NCBI GenBank assembly: GCA_964247055.1
Contig: OZ176053.1
Coordinates: forward strand, 6,386,001 to 6,450,000
DNA from: Paragordius varius
Lineage: Eukaryota; Nematomorpha
Length of the DNA stretch: 64,000 bases
Direction of reading: 5' to 3'
Made by a program: the position numbers and the translations under genes. The notes below the pieces were generated by a model. It made no database searches and had not been told where the DNA came from. It saw nothing but the letters and a program-made list of their open reading frames with translations. Within the stretch, counting starts at the first letter, position 1; each line of letters begins with the position of its first letter. Below are positions 63,714 to 64,000 of this stretch, one piece after another.

Positions 63714-64000
63714 CTAAAATTATTATAAAATAATGCATTATCATTTACTTTGCATAAAATCTGCTTAAAAATGCAGCCTTCTCCATATTTTTAAAGGTTG
63801 CTTTTCATTAGTGCCACCTAATGTTCGATTATTATTATTATTATTGACGTGTTTCGCATATCGTTTTAGATCTGACTACCAAAATTTTATAAATTAGTTT
63901 AGTTATTTCACCGATAGTTATACATGACAATTGACTCCGTAAATTTTACTTATGATAATATCAGATATCGTATGATTATCATAACATTTAATGGAATATA
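63714..64000 (-). other. Intron of GluN2-like gene at window edge
   Basis: The first recovered exon needs one more nucleotide from an upstream exon to complete its codon. I could not find that exon in the last 287 bases, so it probably lies beyond the window. A short (TAA/TTA) repeat is present near 63830-63845. Confidence 0.4.

Noticed and set aside
1-64000. tRNA, rRNA, CRISPR array, operon or bacterial-type features
   Set aside because: None seen on either strand; intron-rich animal-type genes and transposons explain the window.

Overview
The window is animal nuclear DNA: very AT-rich, with multi-exon genes and GT-AG introns. It carries large parts of five genes typical of bilaterians. From left to right they are a WNK kinase (+, 6846-28186), an AIG1/ADTRP-type membrane hydrolase (-, 29059-31486), a Schnurri/SMA-9-like zinc-finger protein (+, 31605-43087), an OCRL/INPP5B-type inositol 5-phosphatase (-, about 54747 to 46967) and a GluN2-like NMDA receptor subunit (-, 63713 or beyond to 57617, 5' end outside the window). 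All exon boundaries were worked out by hand from reading frame, GT/AG signals and recalled family sequences. No database search was possible.

The most striking feature is the intron-size distribution. Most introns are 59 to 5,500 nt, but five are only 22-23 nt: three in a row in the AIG1-like gene and two in a row in the OCRL-like gene. Removing them restores gap-free alignment to the families. A sixth 22-nt GT...AG segment lies in the glutamate-receptor gene at a point where the frame breaks. Introns this short are, to my knowledge, best known among animals from dicyemid mesozoans. That group is my first guess for the organism, with another fast-evolving lophotrochozoan or flatworm as the alternative; this is inference, not proof.

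Layout: 1-6845 is a repeat graveyard (a hAT-type element with an 8-bp target duplication, two recurrent interspersed families, a locally duplicated terminal-inverted-repeat element, and a 22-C tract with two hairpins). WNK and the AIG1-like gene are tail to tail, 872 bp apart. The AIG1-like and Schnurri-like genes are head to head with only 118 bp between start codons. 43088-46966 is intergenic and holds a 1.36-kb foldback element with a hAT-like insertion in its loop. 54748-57616 holds another hAT element and a degenerate tandem repeat. Introns carry a decayed mariner copy and at least four small foldback elements that share TATACCATT-type ends.

Functionally the genes are not a pathway cluster: WNK (chloride-sensing ion-transport kinase), FAHFA-type lipid hydrolase, BMP-pathway transcription cofactor, phosphoinositide phosphatase and ionotropic receptor. 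Shared oddities are long Asn/Ser-rich insertions inside otherwise conserved domains (WNK PF2 domain, OCRL phosphatase domain) and loss of key ligand-binding and pore residues in the GluN2-like receptor.
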